64,000 nucleotides of DNA. It comes from JAGXSE01 sp040757295. Lineage in GTDB: Bacteria > Bacillota > PH28-bin88. The notes beneath the pieces are model-generated. The model did no database searches. It worked only from the letters and a program-made list of their open reading frames with translations, and was not told the DNA's origin. Location of the stretch: the NCBI GenBank assembly GCA_040757295.1, contig JBFLXH010000008.1, positions 1 to 64,000 of the forward strand, read 5' to 3'. The translations under genes were made by a program, and so were the position numbers. Position 1 is the first letter of the stretch. Every line of letters starts with the position of its first letter. Positions 25,328 to 32,792 of the stretch are shown here, piece after piece.

Positions 25328-25794
25328 GGCTCCTGACCTTTTACCCCCTGGGAGTTATCTAAAAGACAGAGGAGAACCCGAAAAAGCCTTTGCCGGTCCG
25401 TTTTGCTGATGGCTCTAGGGCCTTTCACCCGGCACCCGCCCCGCCTGAGGCGGCCCGCCATATGACGCTGCTCCAGCATGGCATCAATGTTCCGGGCATG
25501 GTAGATTAACCCCCTGGGTGAAACGGGAATACCCCGGCGGGCAAGAACCACCGCAGCCAGTCCGAAGTCACCTGTGATCACAATATCCCCGGGGTTAGTG
25601 TGGTTTGCAACATACAGATCAACTGCCTGGGGAAAACTGTCCACCTGGACCTGGCGTAAAAACGGGAAAGGCTGTGCCGGACTGGCATGGGCAAGGCTGG
25701 CAACTAGCCATACTTCCACTTGCCGAAGGTTTGCAATTTCTGTAATCAGGTTTTTGACCGGACAAGAATCCGCATCTACCAGTATTTTAACCAT
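25324..25794 (-). CDS. YaiI/YqxD family protein (DUF188)
   Basis: About 156 aa. It opens VKILVDADSCPVK, the family signature with conserved Asp residues, followed by VITGDFGLAA and RGLIYHARNID. The fold is PIN-like (NYN-related), so a nuclease activity has been suggested for the family, but no role is established. In Bacillus the homologue yqxD stands directly before dnaG, as here. Two adjacent ATG codons (25797 and 25794) are possible starts. A 38-codon gene is divergent on the other strand. Confidence 0.9.
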   Translation of the reverse strand: MVKILVDADSCPVKNLITEIANLRQVEVWLVASLAHASPAQPFPFLRQVQVDSFPQAVDLYVANHTNPGDIVITGDFGLAAVVLARRGIPVSPRGLIYHARNIDAMLEQRHMAGRLRRGGCRVKGPRAISKTDRQRLFRVLLCLLDNSQGVKGQEP

Positions 25795-25868
25795 CAATAA
25801 TCCGCCTTCTTACGGTATATATCTGTATGATCTAAACCAAACCCTGATATTTTCCCCTTTGTTTGGAC

Positions 25869-25890
25869 ATAATAGTGATACGGAGGTGGT
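25869..25890 (+). promoter_or_regulatory. -10-like box and strong RBS of the 38-codon ORF
   Basis: CATAAT at 25869-25874 and GGAGGTGG at 25882-25889 precede the ATG at 25899 by about 9 bases. No good -35 is seen. Confidence 0.4.
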
Positions 25891-25898
25891 GTAATAAT

Positions 25899-26015
25899 AT
25901 GGAGAAAGCAATAGCGTTCGTTCTTTTTTTCTTGATTGGCGGCACCACTGTATTTGTTCTGTACAAAGGTCTGGTCCTACCCCTCTTGCAGCCTTACCAG
26001 CGGAACAAGCCTTGA
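25899..26015 (+). CDS. Small single-span membrane protein (38 aa)
   Basis: A short plus-strand frame: MEKAIAF, a hydrophobic span (about residues 5-30, including FFLIGGTTVFVLYKGLVLPLL), then QPYQRNKP. One transmembrane segment is predicted, with little charge. A consensus GGAGGTGG ribosome-binding site lies at the right distance, and a perfect terminator follows at 26148, which supports it being real. Divergent from yqxD. No family recognised. A frame this short could be chance, but the RBS is among the best in the window. Confidence 0.55.
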   Translation: MEKAIAFVLFFLIGGTTVFVLYKGLVLPLLQPYQRNKP

Positions 26016-26147
26016 AGTTTCGCCAAGGCCTTATGCAAAGAGCAGGCAACATGAAATATTCTCCTAATGAAATTTGATATACTTAATGCTATACTATTGT
26101 TAAGAGTATTACTATGCTCCCTTCATTCTTTCTAAACCTCCCTTTTT

Positions 26148-26175
26148 AAGAACACCCATCGGGTGTTCTTTTTTT
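26148..26175 (+). terminator. Intrinsic terminator
   Basis: AAGAACACCC (26148-26157) pairs perfectly with GGGTGTTCTT (26161-26170) around a 3-base loop, followed by five more T. It fits the end of the 38-codon gene transcript. Confidence 0.8.
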
Positions 26176-26188
26176 AAGCCTAATAACT

Positions 26189-26580
26189 TTATCACAGATG
26201 GCTACCCGCTCTAAAGCCTACGCTTCTTTAAAGCGGTGGGAAATGCTCGGCAAAGGAAAAATATTAAAATCAATGAAGCCGGGCATGAAATTCGCTTTCA
26301 GGCCACGGTAAATTAATGAATAATTTGTGGCCTGGCTCATTAAATGTCCGGCAAGGAATAAAATTTGATTACAGCCAATGAAGCCGGGCATGAAATTCGC
26401 TTTGAGGCCACATTTTAATTAGTGGCCTCGCTCATTATAAGAGCGGCTACGCCATTGCATTAACTGGCCCCCTATGGGATTAACCAGTTCTAAGCTCCGG
26501 TAAACCGGAGCCAAGAACTGGTCGAATCTAAGCACGAGCGGGGGTCACAATCCCCCGCAAAAAGCCAAGACCCAGTTGAA
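26189..26580 (+). repeat. Dispersed repeat, module A containing two B modules (copy R2)
   Basis: Same A ends as R1 (TTTATCACAGATGGCTACCC and CCAAGACCCAGTTGAA). Between the CCGCTCT and AGAGCGG arms lie two tandem copies of module B, each AATGAAGCCGGGCATGAAATT... followed by a GAGGCCAC- or CAGGCCAC-type hairpin. The copies, about 26245-26342 and 26345-26438, face the same way. Confidence 0.85.
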
Positions 26581-26589
26581 TCTATGCAT

Positions 26590-26628
26590 AAAAAAGCCCT
26601 CTGGTGGCAATATTACGGAACGAAGGGC
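26590..26628 (-). terminator. Terminator-like hairpin after the pseudoknot pair
   Basis: On the minus strand GCCCT...AGGGC with a ~24-base loop is followed by six T. Its 5' arm GCCCTTC is the same segment that closes the outer stem of pseudoknot unit 2, so the two folds exclude each other. Confidence 0.5.
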
Positions 26629-26816
26629 ATATACACTTCTGTCGGGTAGCGGTCAATACCCTGAATAGCCTGACCAGCGAAGAAAGTGTTTATAGCCCTT
26701 CATTTTTATCCAAATTTAAAATTATTCTCCAATGAGGAAGGATATAAATCTTCATAGGTAATCCGGTCATTTACCTGAATTCATTGCCTGACCAGCTCAG
26801 AAGGTTTTTTCTTTCC
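26622..26816. ncRNA. Tandem pseudoknot RNA candidate (two units)
   Basis: Two units with the same plan, strand not decided. Unit 2 (26622-26701): outer stem GAAGGGC/GCCCTTC, second stem ACACTTCT/AGAAAGTGT, then interleaved GGGTA (26644-26648), GGTCA (26651-26655), TACCC (26657-26661), TGACC (26671-26675). Unit 1 (26736-26816): outer GGAAGG/CTTTCC, CTTC/GAAG, then AGGTAA (26756-26761), GGTCA (26765-26769), TTACCT (26771-26776), TGACC (26789-26793). The first helix changes sequence but keeps pairing, while GGTCA/TGACC and the GCCTGACCAGC block are constant. Known riboswitch classes I can recall do not match. Confidence 0.55.
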
Positions 26817-26821
26817 TTTTT

Positions 26822-27823
26822 TTATTTGGCTGCAAAGGGCCTGGGAACAAACAGCTGCTGAAATTGGCTGATGGCAAAACTGTCAGTCATTCCGGCAATA
26901 TAGTCACAAACCGCCCGCTCTACCCCCTCGGCTTCAATAAAGGGATGATATTCAGAAGGGAGCTTAACAGGGTTTTCAACATAATAACGGTACAACTTCT
27001 GCACCAGTTGAATGGCCTTACTCTCTTCGGTTTTAGCCACCGAGCCGATATAGACTCTGTCAAACAGGAAAGTGCGCAGCCGGTCGGTTGCTTCCTGAAC
27101 CGCTGGGCTCATGGCAATCCGGGGCTGATCTTGGCTTGCGATAATCAAATCAATGACCATGGTATTTATGCGCTGGCTGTGCTGCCAACCCAGGACTTCC
27201 AGACACTCCCCGGGCAGGTCCTCCTGCCGGATTACTCCTGCCCGCACTGCATCATCAATATCGTGATTGATATAAGCTACCCGGTCAGCAATCTTGACGA
27301 TTTGGCCCTCCAGGGTTGCGGGAACAATGTCCCCAGTGTGATTTAAAATCCCATCCCGGACTTCCCAGGTAAGGTTTAATCCGGTGCGCCGCTCCAGCTT
27401 GTCTACCACTCGGAGACTTTGGAAATTATGGCGAAAGCCATCAGGAACCACTTTGCTTAAGGCGTCTTCCCCAGCATGGCCAAAGGGAGTATGGCCAAGG
27501 TCATGACCCAAGGCGATAGCCTCAGTCAAGTCTTCATTGAGTCTGAGAGCTCTGGCTATGGTACGGCTGATCTGGGCCACTTCAAGGGTATGAGTCAAGC
27601 GGGTGCGAAAATGGTCCCCCTCAGGGGCAATAAATACTTGGGTTTTATCTTTCAAACGGCGGAAGGCCTTAGAATGAATAAGCCGGTCCCTGTCCCGCTG
27701 AAAATCGGTTCGGATGGCACACGGGTCCTCTTGCTTTTGCCGGCCCCTGCTCTGATTGCTTTTGGCGGCGAAGGGAGAAAGGGTTTCCAGTTCATTTTTC
27801 TCAACTTTTTCCCGCCACTGCAT
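26822..27823 (-). CDS. dGTPase-like HD-domain triphosphohydrolase
   Basis: Deoxyguanosinetriphosphate triphosphohydrolase-like protein (333 aa), expected to hydrolyse dNTPs to nucleoside and triphosphate. The HD motif residues are in THTLEVAQISR and ALGHDLGHTPFGHAGE, with YINHDIDDA downstream. ATG at 27823 has GGAGG 9 bases before it; a GTG one codon earlier is less likely. It lies directly behind a decayed flavodoxin-type reductase gene whose frame ends at the same place, and before the tandem pseudoknot units. In related Clostridia dgt usually stands close to dnaG and rpoD, as it does here. Confidence 0.93.
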   Translation of the reverse strand: MQWREKVEKNELETLSPFAAKSNQSRGRQKQEDPCAIRTDFQRDRDRLIHSKAFRRLKDKTQVFIAPEGDHFRTRLTHTLEVAQISRTIARALRLNEDLTEAIALGHDLGHTPFGHAGEDALSKVVPDGFRHNFQSLRVVDKLERRTGLNLTWEVRDGILNHTGDIVPATLEGQIVKIADRVAYINHDIDDAVRAGVIRQEDLPGECLEVLGWQHSQRINTMVIDLIIASQDQPRIAMSPAVQEATDRLRTFLFDRVYIGSVAKTEESKAIQLVQKLYRYYVENPVKLPSEYHPFIEAEGVERAVCDYIAGMTDSFAISQFQQLFVPRPFAAK

Positions 27824-28044
27824 CACTTAAATCCTCCGCCGCAAGGAAGCTGTGGCTTTGGCCACTTCGACCACCCGCTTTGCCAAGGCTGCGGCAGATG
27901 CTTCCCAATCGGTGTTAGTACTTCTGCCACATTCACTAAGCGGGTTTCAGCCCCGAGAGCGGCAGCTACCTCCAGGCTCTTCGTCACCATAATGGCAGTA
28001 TTGCTCTCAGTCCGGGGACTGCCATTTAAACCAATAATCAACAT
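27823..28044 (-). pseudogene. Decayed NADPH-dependent FMN reductase / flavodoxin-fold protein
   Basis: The frame from 28044 reads MLIIGLNGSPRTESNTAIM, the FMN phosphate-binding loop of the NADPH-dependent FMN reductase family, and continues with LGAETRLVNVAEVLT. It then loses its normal sequence. In a second frame the last 28 codons read DWEASAAALAKRVVEVAKA to RRRI, a normal C-terminal helix for this family. Intact members are about 180-200 aa, so roughly 100 internal codons are missing together with a frameshift. The remnant is fused tightly to dgt, so the promoter may still serve dgt. Confidence 0.75.
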
Positions 28045-28219
28045 ACCTTCCACCCCCTTTAGACTCCTAAAGTAAATACGTTCAAAACGCAACCTTTTCC
28101 TTCAGCACTAGAAAAATTTCTCAATTCTCTAATATCGGTTGGTTATGCTGCAGGTGTCGGCCCCTAAATTTAGCACAGAAAGGAAGGAGCTGCCCTGATT
28201 TTTAGGCAGCTCCTTTACA

Positions 28220-28426
28220 TTAGGATTTATTTTTTTCGGCGTCTATGTCGCAGCGCAGGCGACCGGCTTTGCCCAGGTTATGGGTGGCCATATCCTGGAT
28301 AATAATGGTCACTGCCTGAGGTTCAACCTTGGCAATACGGCAGACTTCTTTAGTAATCGCCTCGACCAGTTCTCTTTTTTGTTCCACAGTGCGTCCTTCG
28401 ATCATTTGGATAGTTACGATTGGCAC
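28220..28426 (-). CDS. 4-oxalocrotonate tautomerase family protein
   Basis: 68-aa tautomerase. GTG at 28426 is directly followed by Pro, giving MPIVTIQMIEGR. After Met removal the N-terminal Pro is the catalytic base of the family. AGGAGG lies 8 bases upstream; the three extra codons to 28435 would bury the proline and are rejected. Substrate unknown. It starts 15 bases after the ppdK stop and is likely the last gene of the ccpN-ppsR-ppdK string or its neighbour. Confidence 0.9.
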   Translation of the reverse strand: MPIVTIQMIEGRTVEQKRELVEAITKEVCRIAKVEPQAVTIIIQDMATHNLGKAGRLRCDIDAEKNKS

Positions 28427-28440
28427 CAAGTTCACCTCCT

Positions 28441-31089
28441 CTAATTATTTTCTCTTAGTTTGGCCTGAGCTGCCGCCAACCGGGCAATGGGCACCCGGTA
28501 AGGGGAGCAGCTGACATAGTCAAGACCGAGGCGGTGGCAGAATTCGATGGAAAGAGGCTCGCCGCCGTGCTCACCACAAATCCCGATTAAGAGACCGGGT
28601 CTCACGCGGCGCCCCTTTTCCACGGCCATGGCCATTAAGCTGCCGACACCATCCTGATCCAAGACCACAAAGGGATTATCTTTTAGGATTTTTTTCTCCA
28701 GGTATACCGCGAGGAATTTCCCTTCTGCATCATCCCGGCTGAAACCCAGGGTGGTCTGGGTTAAATCATTGGTACCAAAGGAAAAGAATTCCGCCTCCCG
28801 GGCAATTTCATCCGCTGTGGCACAGGCCCGGGGGACTTCAATCATGGTACCAACGGTATAGCTAATAGCTATTCCCGTTTCCGCCTGCACCTGGCGAGCT
28901 ACTTCATCCACCAGATCCTTAAGGATGGCCAACTCCCCCACCATGCCCACCAAGGGAATCTCTATTTCAGGATAAAGCCGGTAGCCTTCTCTGACCAGAT
29001 CGGCCGCTGCCAAGAAAACAGCCCTGGCCTGCATGGCATAGATCTCCGGATAGGAAATTCCCAGGCGGCAGCCCCGGTGGCCCAGCATAGGATTAAACTC
29101 AGACAGGTTTCTAACCTTGCGCAAGAGGGCTTCCTTTTCAGCCAGAAGGGCTTTGTCGCCCCCGGCTAAACGCAGAGTGTTGATTTCTACCGCCAAATCC
29201 TCGCTGTTGGGTAAAAACTCGTGAAGTGGCGGGTCTAACAGCCGGATGGTAACAGGATAACCCTCCATCGCTTTAAAAATCCCATAGAAATCTTCCCTCT
29301 GCAATGGTAATAATTTCGCCAAGGCCGCTTCCCGTTCCTCCTTGTCAGCCGCAAGAATCATCTCTTGTACTATAGGTAAACGGTCCTGGGCCATAAACAT
29401 ATGCTCTGTCCGGCAAAGACCGATGCCGGCAGCCCCGAACTCCCTGGCTTTAGCGGCATCCCTGGGGGTGTCGGCATTAGCCCGCACACCAAGCCGCCGC
29501 AGCTCATCCGCCCACCCCAAGAGAGTTCGGAACTCCTCGGACAGCTGGGGGTCAATCATGGGCACCTCGCCTAGGATCACCCTGCCGGTCCCTCCGTCAA
29601 TGGAGATCGTCTCGCCAGCCTTGATCATTAAATCTCCTATATAAATGAGCCCCTCTGCAGGGAGAATCTTCAACAGGTCGCATCCGGTAATACAAGGTTT
29701 GCCCATATGGCGGGCAACTACTGCGGCATGGCTGGTCATTCCGCCGCGGCTGGTCAAAATCCCTTGGGCAGCCACCATGCCATGAATGTCATCGGGGGTA
29801 GTCTCCATCCGCACCAGGATCACCTTCTGACCATCCCCCGCCAGTTTTTCTGCAGTATCAGCGTCCAGGGTTACCACCCCGGAAGCAGCGCCAGGGGAAG
29901 CAGGCAGTCCTTTGGCAATCACCTGGAGTTTAGCAGCTGGGTCAATCCGGCGGTGCAAGAGGTGGTCCAGTTGCCCCGGGTCTACCTTCTGGAGGGCCTC
30001 TTCCCTGGTGATTAAACCTTCGTTAACCATTGCAACCGCCACGCTGATAGCAGCTGCAGCTGTCCGCTTGCCGCTGCGGGTCTGCAGGATAAACAGGCGG
30101 CCTCGTTCAATGGTGAATTCAATATCCTGCATATCCCGGTAATGGCGTTCCAACAGCTGACAGGTATCTGCCAACTGCCGGTAGGCTTCCGGAATATCCT
30201 CCGCCAGACGGGCAATGGGCAGAGGAGTGCGGATGCCTGCTACCACATCTTCCCCCTGGGCATTCAAAAGGTACTCTCCATATAAGGCCCTTTCCCCTGT
30301 AGACGGGTTGCGGGTAAAAGCTACTCCGGTACCGCTGTCAGACCCCATATTGCCAAATACCATCGCCTGGACATTAACCGCTGTTCCCAGATCATCGGAG
30401 ATCTTGTTTACTTTCCGGTAGGTAACCGCCCTGGGGGTATGCCAGGAAGCAAAGACCGCTTGGATGGCCATGCTTAACTGTTGGGTAGGCTCCTGGGGAA
30501 AGGGTGCCCGGGCATGCCGCAAGACCAGTTTTTTGTATTCTTCAACCAACTGGGCCAAAAGGTCAGCAGTCAACTGATGGTCAAACTGGACTTCAGCCTT
30601 AGTTTTTAGGGCTTCCAGGGCGTTTTCAAATAACCGGTGCTCTACTCCCAGGACAACATCGCCAAACATTTGAATGAACCGGCGATAGCAGTCAAAAGCG
30701 AACCGCCGGTCCCCGGTAGCGTTGGCCAAGCCTTCTACTGTGGTGTCGTTTAGGCCAAGGTTTAAAATGGTGTCCATCATGCCGGGCATGGACACCGGCG
30801 CCCCGGACCGGACCGAAATTAACAGGGGATCCGCCGGGTGGCCGAATATTTTGCCCGCCTGTCTTTCCAAAGCCTGGAGCATTTGGTGTAATTCTTCTTC
30901 CAGGCCAGGGGGAAGCGCCTTGCCACCCGCATAATACCTTTTACAGGCCTCTGTGGTGATAGTGAAGCCTGGCGGCACGGGGAGACCGATCCTGGTCATT
31001 TCTGAAAGATTGGCGCCCTTCCCCCCTAATAGCAGTTTCTGGTCGGCCTTCCCCTCTCCGAACAAATAAATATACCTGCTATTTGCCAT
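28441..31089 (-). CDS. Pyruvate, phosphate dikinase
   Basis: PPDK interconverts pyruvate, ATP and Pi with PEP, AMP and PPi; in anaerobes it may work in glycolysis or gluconeogenesis. 882 aa. The N-terminal ATP-grasp domain has GGKGANLSEM. The swivelling domain carries the phosphohistidine in GGMTSHAAVVAR (about 455). The C-terminal PEP-binding barrel has GLCRTEHMF, SFGTNDLTQTTLG and GICGEHGGEP with the catalytic Cys. ATG at 31089 follows GGGGGAG and overlaps the regulator ppsR by 11 bases, so kinase/phosphatase and target are co-expressed. Confidence 0.97.
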   Translation of the reverse strand: MANSRYIYLFGEGKADQKLLLGGKGANLSEMTRIGLPVPPGFTITTEACKRYYAGGKALPPGLEEELHQMLQALERQAGKIFGHPADPLLISVRSGAPVSMPGMMDTILNLGLNDTTVEGLANATGDRRFAFDCYRRFIQMFGDVVLGVEHRLFENALEALKTKAEVQFDHQLTADLLAQLVEEYKKLVLRHARAPFPQEPTQQLSMAIQAVFASWHTPRAVTYRKVNKISDDLGTAVNVQAMVFGNMGSDSGTGVAFTRNPSTGERALYGEYLLNAQGEDVVAGIRTPLPIARLAEDIPEAYRQLADTCQLLERHYRDMQDIEFTIERGRLFILQTRSGKRTAAAAISVAVAMVNEGLITREEALQKVDPGQLDHLLHRRIDPAAKLQVIAKGLPASPGAASGVVTLDADTAEKLAGDGQKVILVRMETTPDDIHGMVAAQGILTSRGGMTSHAAVVARHMGKPCITGCDLLKILPAEGLIYIGDLMIKAGETISIDGGTGRVILGEVPMIDPQLSEEFRTLLGWADELRRLGVRANADTPRDAAKAREFGAAGIGLCRTEHMFMAQDRLPIVQEMILAADKEEREAALAKLLPLQREDFYGIFKAMEGYPVTIRLLDPPLHEFLPNSEDLAVEINTLRLAGGDKALLAEKEALLRKVRNLSEFNPMLGHRGCRLGISYPEIYAMQARAVFLAAADLVREGYRLYPEIEIPLVGMVGELAILKDLVDEVARQVQAETGIAISYTVGTMIEVPRACATADEIAREAEFFSFGTNDLTQTTLGFSRDDAEGKFLAVYLEKKILKDNPFVVLDQDGVGSLMAMAVEKGRRVRPGLLIGICGEHGGEPLSIEFCHRLGLDYVSCSPYRVPIARLAAAQAKLRENN

Positions 31090-31891
31090 GTCGCTCCCCC
31101 TTATAGAATAGTTCCAAGACTTTACTGGCCGTTTCCTCTACCGCCCGGTTAGTCACATCCACCACCGGGCAGCCCAAACGCTTCATTACTCCCTCGGCAT
31201 AGTCCAGCTCGAACAAGATTCGCTCCATGCTGGCATAGTCCGCGCTGCTGGTCAAGCCAAGGGTTTTTAACCGTTCCAGCCTAATCTCATATAAAAGCTG
31301 GGGACTGATGGTAAGGCCCACCACCTTGCGCCCTGGCAGGTTAAAAAGCTCCTCTGGCGGGGATACCTCAGGCACCAGCGGCACATTGGCCACCTTAACC
31401 CGCTTGTGGGCCAGGTACATGCTGACCGGTGTTTTGGAGGTGCGGGAAACGCCAATCAGGACTACGTCAGCGTATAACAGTCCCCTGGGGTCCTTGCCGT
31501 CGTCATATTTCACGGCAAATTCAACCGCTTCGATTTTGCGGAAATACTGCTCATCCAGTTTGCGCAGGAGGCCGGGCTCCAACCGGGGCTCTTTTTTAGC
31601 CACCGCCTTGATAGCCTCCACCATCGGCCCCATGATGTCTACAGTGGGGATTTTTTTTGCCTGCGCCAATTCCTGTAAGCGGTATTTAAAGGCAGGCAGA
31701 ACCAGGGTAAAAGCCAAAACACTGTCGTATCCGCTGGCTTCCTCCACTACCTCCTCCAGGTAGCTGAGGTCGTTCACATAGGGAACCCGGCGAATTTCAA
31801 CTTCGCCGGAATTGAATTGGCTGGCCGCTGCCCGGGCTACAAACTCTGCCGTTTCGCCAAGAGAATCGGAAATAACATAAATAACAGGCAA
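31079..31891 (-). CDS. PPDK regulatory protein (DUF299, kinase/phosphorylase)
   Basis: Bifunctional ADP-dependent kinase and Pi-dependent phosphorylase that inactivates and reactivates PPDK. 270 aa: IYVISDSLGETAE at the N-terminus and the P-loop-like GVSRTSKTPVSMYLA (about residues 148-162), followed by ANVPLVPEV. The given start is TTG at 31891 with no good ribosome-binding site. A GGAGGGG run further upstream would suit an ATT codon five codons earlier, which would give a few extra residues as in other family members. It overlaps ppdK, and ccpN is upstream. Confidence 0.95.
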   Translation of the reverse strand: MPVIYVISDSLGETAEFVARAAASQFNSGEVEIRRVPYVNDLSYLEEVVEEASGYDSVLAFTLVLPAFKYRLQELAQAKKIPTVDIMGPMVEAIKAVAKKEPRLEPGLLRKLDEQYFRKIEAVEFAVKYDDGKDPRGLLYADVVLIGVSRTSKTPVSMYLAHKRVKVANVPLVPEVSPPEELFNLPGRKVVGLTISPQLLYEIRLERLKTLGLTSSADYASMERILFELDYAEGVMKRLGCPVVDVTNRAVEETASKVLELFYKGERHGK

Positions 31892-31999
31892 TTCTCTGGT
31901 AGTAATAAGGACCCCTCCTAACCCAGCTTTTTTCTGAGGAATATTTTGTGCGGTTAATCCATATCAATGTTAATAATTCTCTTGCAATGGGGGACTAGG

Positions 32000-32638
32000 C
32001 TAGACCACAGCTTCCCCAATCTCCACGAAAAGCCTGGCGATATTGGTCTTGGTGATCCGGCCGATTACTTCATACTTTTCACCCTGCAACAGCCTGACTA
32101 CCGGGAGGGAATCAATTTCATGCTCGGTGATTTTTTTGGCTGCTTCATAGACGGATTCCTCAGGGAAGGCCACAACCAGGTTTGGCATTCTGGTCATCAT
32201 CACACTGACTGGCATCTGGCGCAGATCGATTTGCCCCAGGGTAGCCTTTAACAGGTCCTTTCGGGAAACCACCCCTTCCAAGATCCCGCCGTCACCGACC
32301 ACAAATACGCTCCCGACATCCTCCACAAACATGGTCACAATTGTGTCGTAAAGGGCAGCGCCGCTTTTTACCACCACTGGAACTGACTTGATGTCCTTGA
32401 CCTTGTAACGGCGAATTTCCTCCGCTATCAGGACCTTGGCAGACTTCCCCCGATGGTAGTAGCCTACCCTCGGCCTAGCTTCCAATATGCCGGTCATGGT
32501 CAGGATAGCAAGGTCCGGCCGTAAAGTAGCCCGGTGCACCCCCAGTCTTTCCGCGATCTGCTCACTAGTAATGGGCCCTGTCTCTTTAACCAGGGCAACA
32601 ATCCGCTCCTGTCGCTCTGTCAGTTGAATAGGCTTCAC
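32000..32638 (-). CDS. CcpN/YqzB-type transcriptional repressor with CBS pair
   Basis: 212 aa. The N-terminal winged HTH (about 5-60: ERQERIVALVKETGPITSEQIAERLG) is followed by two CBS domains (about 80-205), which in CcpN sense adenine nucleotides. In Bacillus CcpN represses gluconeogenic genes and is encoded beside the PPDK-regulator homologue yqfL, the same order as here. A role in controlling ppsR-ppdK is therefore a reasonable inference. It stands 108 bases before ppsR in the same direction. Confidence 0.92.
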   Translation of the reverse strand: MKPIQLTERQERIVALVKETGPITSEQIAERLGVHRATLRPDLAILTMTGILEARPRVGYYHRGKSAKVLIAEEIRRYKVKDIKSVPVVVKSGAALYDTIVTMFVEDVGSVFVVGDGGILEGVVSRKDLLKATLGQIDLRQMPVSVMMTRMPNLVVAFPEESVYEAAKKITEHEIDSLPVVRLLQGEKYEVIGRITKTNIARLFVEIGEAVV

Positions 32639-32751
32639 CGCCTTCTGCTGGCATCAAATGTGACATACTATTTAATTAATAGCACCGATTAATTCTATGC
32701 AATATATACTAACATTAGGCCATAATTCCTGCAGAGACAAACTTTTTTTTC

Positions 32752-32780
32752 AAAAAAATCCCCGGCCAATGAACCGGGGA
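32752..32780 (-). terminator. glyQS terminator
   Basis: On the minus strand TCCCCGG and CCGGGGA pair around an 8-base loop and are followed by seven T. It lies 13 bases after the glyS stop. Confidence 0.9.
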
Positions 32781-32792
32781 CTTGAGCCAGAT

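Larger units (their letters stand above)
26016..26821. other. Long intergenic: terminator, repeat R2 and tandem structured RNA
   Basis: No protein gene is seen between the 38-codon ORF and dgt. The stretch holds a plus-strand terminator (26148-26175), repeat copy R2 with two nested B modules (26189-26580), a minus-strand terminator (26590-26628) and two pseudoknot-forming units (26622-26816). Confidence 0.7.
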
